In this document: positions 60,660-64,000 of the stretch, in pieces
Position numbering within the stretch: the first letter of the stretch is position 1
How the letters are laid out: every line of letters starts with the position of its first letter
NCBI RefSeq assembly: GCF_905147365.1
Contig: NC_056418.1
Location: 836,001 to 900,000 of the forward strand
DNA length: 64,000 nucleotides
Reading direction: 5' to 3'
Source: Aricia agestis
Lineage: Eukaryota > Arthropoda > Insecta > Lepidoptera > Lycaenidae
Program-made: the position numbers and the translations under genes
The notes under the pieces: model-generated
The model's database searches: none
What the model was told of the DNA's origin: nothing
What the model saw: only the letters and a program-made list of their open reading frames with translations

Positions 60660-60708
60660 ACAGTGATGTGAAAACCCCCTAAAGTTTCGAGTGTTCTAGG
60701 TATATTTA

Positions 60709-61236
60709 AATAAACTTTTTTTTGGTTTGAACCATTAGAAGTGTCCACGGTTAAAACTTTCTAGTGATGGTGTTACCAGCGTACCGAGTTCCCCATATCA
60801 TTAACTTAAGTCTCGGTGTAGCCGAGTAGGTACTATAATCTATAATATTATTTAATTATCTATTAAACTTATTTATGTATGTGATATAAACGTTAGAATT
60901 TCATAAATTATTATACTACAAAAATATCTGTTGAACGCTTAATATTTCAAAGATTTGGTCAATTTTAGGGAAAAGTTATTGACAATACTCATAATTAAGA
61001 ATTTATGTTATAGTCTACACTGCCAATTACTATTTTATAATAAATATATTTTAATCTTACACCAATGAATGTGTGAACGTTTACAAATGAAGTCACAAAA
61101 TTTAGGTATATTTTAGTGTCACAATTCACAAACCATTATAAACTACATTATGTGTTTGTTGGTGTAAAGTTCGTTGTAAAGTAATGAAAATTCATAATGT
61201 GCCTTATTTTACAATATTTAGTTGTTAAGTAATAAA
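60709..61236 (+). terminator. Candidate poly(A) signals of the Cht6 long isoform
   Basis: AATAAA at 60709-60714 is 50 bases after the stop; another AATAAA is at 61231-61236. Either would end the transcript before the convergent Rcl1 3' end. Sequence between them is AT-rich with no coding frame. Confidence 0.55.
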
Positions 61237-61937
61237 AGAAATTAAAAAAATACATGCTTAGTTTTTATTTCCTCGCGTTTAACAAAAAACAATCTTGACA
61301 AAAATGTTTTGAATGTGTTCAAAAAATTATTTGTCAGATCTTTCATTTAACTTAATGGATCTTTTAACTGCATGTTGAACGATCTGACAAATACTTAATT
61401 TTGATCGCTAAGGACCAGGAGATTTAATGTCAAACTTATATGTGGGTAGTCTCACAAAATAAATTAGTTTTCATCTCTTTACTATTCCACAATAAAAAAT
61501 GCTAAAAAATATAGAGAGTATTCTCTTAAAACTATTCACTAAATGTTCAATGGGCACATTTCATTGCCAAGTACCAGGGGAACATAAATTTAAATAAAAA
61601 AGATTTAAAATGTAATTTACGAGAGTAGTCTCACAAAATAAATAAGTACTTACATTTTTTGAAAAAATGCTTACCTAATAATTAAATATATATTTTTCAT
61701 GCACGTTTGATCATCAAGTACTACGAGGATACTTATATAGCAGATTGATTAGTTTTTTAAATTTATTATTTATGTGAGTTTCAGATTTGTTGGACTGTAT
61801 TCACACAATCATCACAATATAAAAATAAAATGACGAGGATAACAACATTACCTTTCAAAAATAAGAATAATCACATTCCCCACGGACGGAGGCAAGTAAA
61901 GGTAATAAAGCACAAAAATAAATTAAATTGGATTTAT

Positions 61938-62132
61938 TTATAAAGTCCTCTTACTAATATTGACATAACCTATGCCGACACAAGTCATCTTGACAGTTTG
62001 CGCAGTCGCAGCCTTCTCCTCATCAGATTCCTCATCATCATCTTTCCTCATAACCTCCAGCTTGAACATAACCCCGAAGAACTCTTTGAGGTGCTGCAAG
62101 AACTTTATCGTGTAGTCGGAGAGGGGACCAAC
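61938..62132 (-). CDS. Rcl1: RNA 3'-terminal phosphate cyclase-like protein, last exon
   Basis: Minus-strand acceptor ccag at 62133-62136, 64 codons plus TAA, phase 0. Reads VGPLSDYTIKFLQHLKEFFG, VMFKLEVMRKDDDEESDEE and MTCVGIGYVNISKRTL. GPLS-YTI-FL-HLK-FF-MFK and MTCVGIG-N-SK are the C-terminus I know from RCL1 proteins. RCL1 acts in the nucleolus in early 18S rRNA processing with the GTPase BMS1; it is related to RNA cyclases but is not a cyclase itself. AATAAA overlaps the stop (61933-61938), giving a very short 3' UTR. Convergent with Cht6. Confidence 0.93.
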   Translation of the reverse strand, partial: VGPLSDYTIKFLQHLKEFFGVMFKLEVMRKDDDEESDEEKAATAQTVKMTCVGIGYVNISKRTL

Positions 62133-62640
62133 CTGGAATGAAAAAAATTAAAATTATAGTAATATCAGGCCTGTCCCACTCGCGCGTGTAGGTATCGAAC
62201 TGTATCTAAGTACCCCTCTAGAGGGGCAGATCACTAGGGACTCACAAGCGAGCGGTGACGCACGCGCAACAACGCGACCTTACGCGTAGTTAAGTGCGAG
62301 TTGCAATATTGTAGTTAATGAAGTCCTGTCATTTATTCAAAATAAATGTGATGTTATAGATGAGGAGAGTACGGCTGTGCTCAAGTGTTCTAACTTTTAA
62401 GTCGGAAGAAATCAATGTAGCTAAAAACCTCCTTTTTGGCAGAATCAAGACTTCGAAAAGAAAGATTACGCGCTAAAGAGAAGCTTCGAGTTCACGATGG
62501 AAAAATGCATCGTGAACTCGAAGATAAATATAGCTCTGCTACTATAAATCAGTGATCGGACGGATCGGAGAAGCACACGTGCCGCCCTCCAGGCTCCAGT
62601 TTCACTGATCGTAAAAATTTGCAGCACCTAAGTAATGTTA

Positions 62641-63011
62641 AGGGTTAATTCAGACCGCAACGCCACGCGTAGAAGCATTTGAACTAAATCTGTACTGAAT
62701 TGACAGATTTCAATTGCGTGAGACGTCTTGCAAATCTCCATACAAAAAAAAAAAAAAATAATAATAATATCTATGGACGCTTCACACCACGTCAGTCTGG
62801 CCCCGTGCTAAGTACCTAAAGGACTTGTGTTACAGGTACCAGACAACGGAAATATATTTAATAGTTTTATACTATACATATATTTAAGATTTTTATTATA
62901 TCATACACATATTTAATATACATCCAGACCCGGGAACATTGAAAACTTTTTGTTCCGTCGGCGGGATTCGAACCCGCATCTACGCGTCGCGTTGCGGTCT
63001 GATTTAACCCC
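62641..63011. mobile_element. MITE-like inverted repeat carrying a SINE family B copy
   Basis: Left end GGTTAATTCAGACCGCAACG (from 62642) and right end CGTTGCGGTCTGATTTAACC are inverted copies; inner ACGCGTAGA/TCTACGCGT also pair. Within it, 62769-62975 is a minus-strand SINE B (B box complement GGATTCGAACC at 62964-62974). Lies in the Rcl1 intron. Confidence 0.6.
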
Positions 63012-63014
63012 AAG

Positions 63015-63808
63015 TTAACTCTAGAACGAACTGTCACCAGAAGCATTTCCGGACTAATACGACCTGCAACCTTCAAGAAGAGTGTATTCCCTCTTAAAAG
63101 GCCGGCAACACACCTGCAGCTCTTCCAATTTTTATATTTTTAGGGTTCCGTACCTCAAAAGGAAAAAACGGAACCCTTATAGGATCACTTTGTTGTCCGT
63201 CTGTCCGTCCGTCCGTCTGTCAAGACCCTTTTTCTCAGGAACGCGTGGAGGTATGAAGCTGAAATTTATATCAATTACTCAGGTCTACTGTCCCTTGAAG
63301 CTGTGAAAAAATCAAACTTCTAAGCCAACGCAATCAAAAGATACAGCCGTTTATGCCGCAAATTTTCGACACTTGCAAGGGAATCAAAACCTACAGGGTG
63401 CTTCCCGTGAACTCAGAATCTTGAAATTTGGTACGAAGCAACGTCTTATAGCATAGATAAAGGAAAAATTACGAAAACCATAAATTTTTAGTTACATCAC
63501 ATAATATATTTTTTTTTAATAATTTTAAACTTACTACCCATTTCCTCATAAACGCGTAGAGGTATTAAATTGAAATTCATACCAAATACTCAGGTCTATA
63601 ATACCTTTAAGCTGTCGGAACCCTCGGTGCGCGAGTCCGACTCGCACTTGGCCGGTTTTTTTTTTTTATTTATATAAGTCAGGCATCTTGGCCCATAATA
63701 TTATAAATACCTTATAGACTAATGTTGCGAGTGTCCATGGGCGACGATAGTCGCTTTCAATCAGGTGACCCATTTGCTCGTTTTCCCCCTTATTTTATTT
63801 AAAAAAAA
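63015..63808 (+). mobile_element. LINE 3' end split by another repeat
   Basis: 63030-63127 matches the reverse transcriptase C-terminus and tail start (CGAACTGTCACCAGAAGC..., TTAAAAGGCCGGCAACAC). It is resumed at 63722-63808 (GTTGCGAGTGTCCATGGG ... poly A). The gap 63128-63721 is a different repeat (see 63135). Confidence 0.6.
63135..63665 (+). repeat. Interspersed repeat with GGGTTCCGTA ... GCACTTGGCCG ends
   Basis: Begins TTTTTAGGGTTCCGTACC with CCGTCTGTCCGTCCGTCC and ends GAGTCCGACTCGCACTTGGC plus CGG and poly(T). The same ends occur at 24352-24795 and as a fragment at 49137-49185. I know this as a common lepidopteran repeat; its class is not clear from the sequence. Confidence 0.6.
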
Positions 63809-63819
63809 AGTACACTTAC

Positions 63820-63990
63820 AACACATTCGCTGACGTCCTTCTGTCCGAGCGCCATCCACAGCGCCAGCAGCCACTGGAACGAGGAGTCGACGGCGCCGCT
63901 CCGGTAGATTTCATCCAGCAACTTGAGAGCGCACTGTCGCCCCAGCTCCTCCGGTAGCACCGTCTCACCGCTGCCCGCTTCTAGGGATTT
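63820..63990 (-). CDS. Rcl1: RNA 3'-terminal phosphate cyclase-like protein, penultimate exon (5' part off window)
   Basis: 57 codons, phase 0 to 0; acceptor ttttgcag-type at the window edge (63991-63998), donor GTAAGT at 63819-63814. Reads KSLEAGSGETVLPEELGRQC, ALKLLDEIYRSGAVDSSFQW and LALWMALGQKDVSECV, joining V|VGPLSDYT in the next exon. E..LG..CA..LL.EI..GG.VDS..Q.L.L..M.LG..DVS is the RTC-family core near the C-terminus. The 1.7 kb intron between the two exons holds a nested MITE, SINE and LINE remnants. Confidence 0.93.
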
Positions 63991-64000
63991 CTGCAAATAT

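Overview
The window is AT-rich animal genomic DNA and is very probably lepidopteran (moth or butterfly). The evidence is the repeat load: tRNA-derived SINEs, a SINE/LINE family sharing one 3' tail, short Helitrons with TC...CTAG ends, many TTA/TAA-flanked MITEs and a CR1/Jockey-group LINE. The genes are split into spliced exons with conventional GT-AG junctions. Species calls here rest on pattern recognition and memory, not on a search.

One gene fills almost everything from about 4.3 kb to 60.7 kb on the + strand. It is the 3' part of a very large chitinase that I call Cht6 (group VI chitinase). The end of the GH18 catalytic domain is encoded at 4288-7484, a first six-cysteine chitin-binding domain (CBM14) at 9407-9950, and then a long Thr/Ser/Pro/Glu-rich mucin-like region. 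By hand I placed 20 coding exons whose splice phases agree at every junction. They give at least 4019 residues for the long form (4288-60659), which ends in a second CBM14. A short form reads through at 14305, stays open to 18718 and has its own AATAAA (19109-19114); it gives 2254 residues from this window. The long form needs a perfect donor at 14305 and a 25.9 kb intron to the exon at 40192. The 5' part of the gene lies left of the window.

The most unusual piece is one exon of 8448 bases (50951-59398). It encodes 2816 residues of multi-level repeats: [10 protein letters not shown] headers, NRYRIS...EAPVT modules, hexads of the type Q-[S/Y]-N-x-[N/D/G]-x, and a young array of five 207-bp units. 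A secreted chitin-processing and chitin-binding protein carrying such a matrix is best read as an apical extracellular matrix or cuticle component (inference).

The large introns (14306-40191 and 40388-49476) are mostly mobile DNA: an apparently intact two-ORF LINE (about 33.0-37.5 kb), nested MITEs, Helitrons, SINEs and two palindromic insertions with 12-bp target duplications. Two possible small nested genes lie there: a minus-strand terminal exon at 26476-26589 and a signal-peptide ORF at 42000.

Tail to tail with the chitinase, on the minus strand, are the last two exons of an RNA 3'-terminal phosphate cyclase-like gene (Rcl1, 18S rRNA processing) at 61938-62132 and 63820-63990. Its 5' part lies right of the window.
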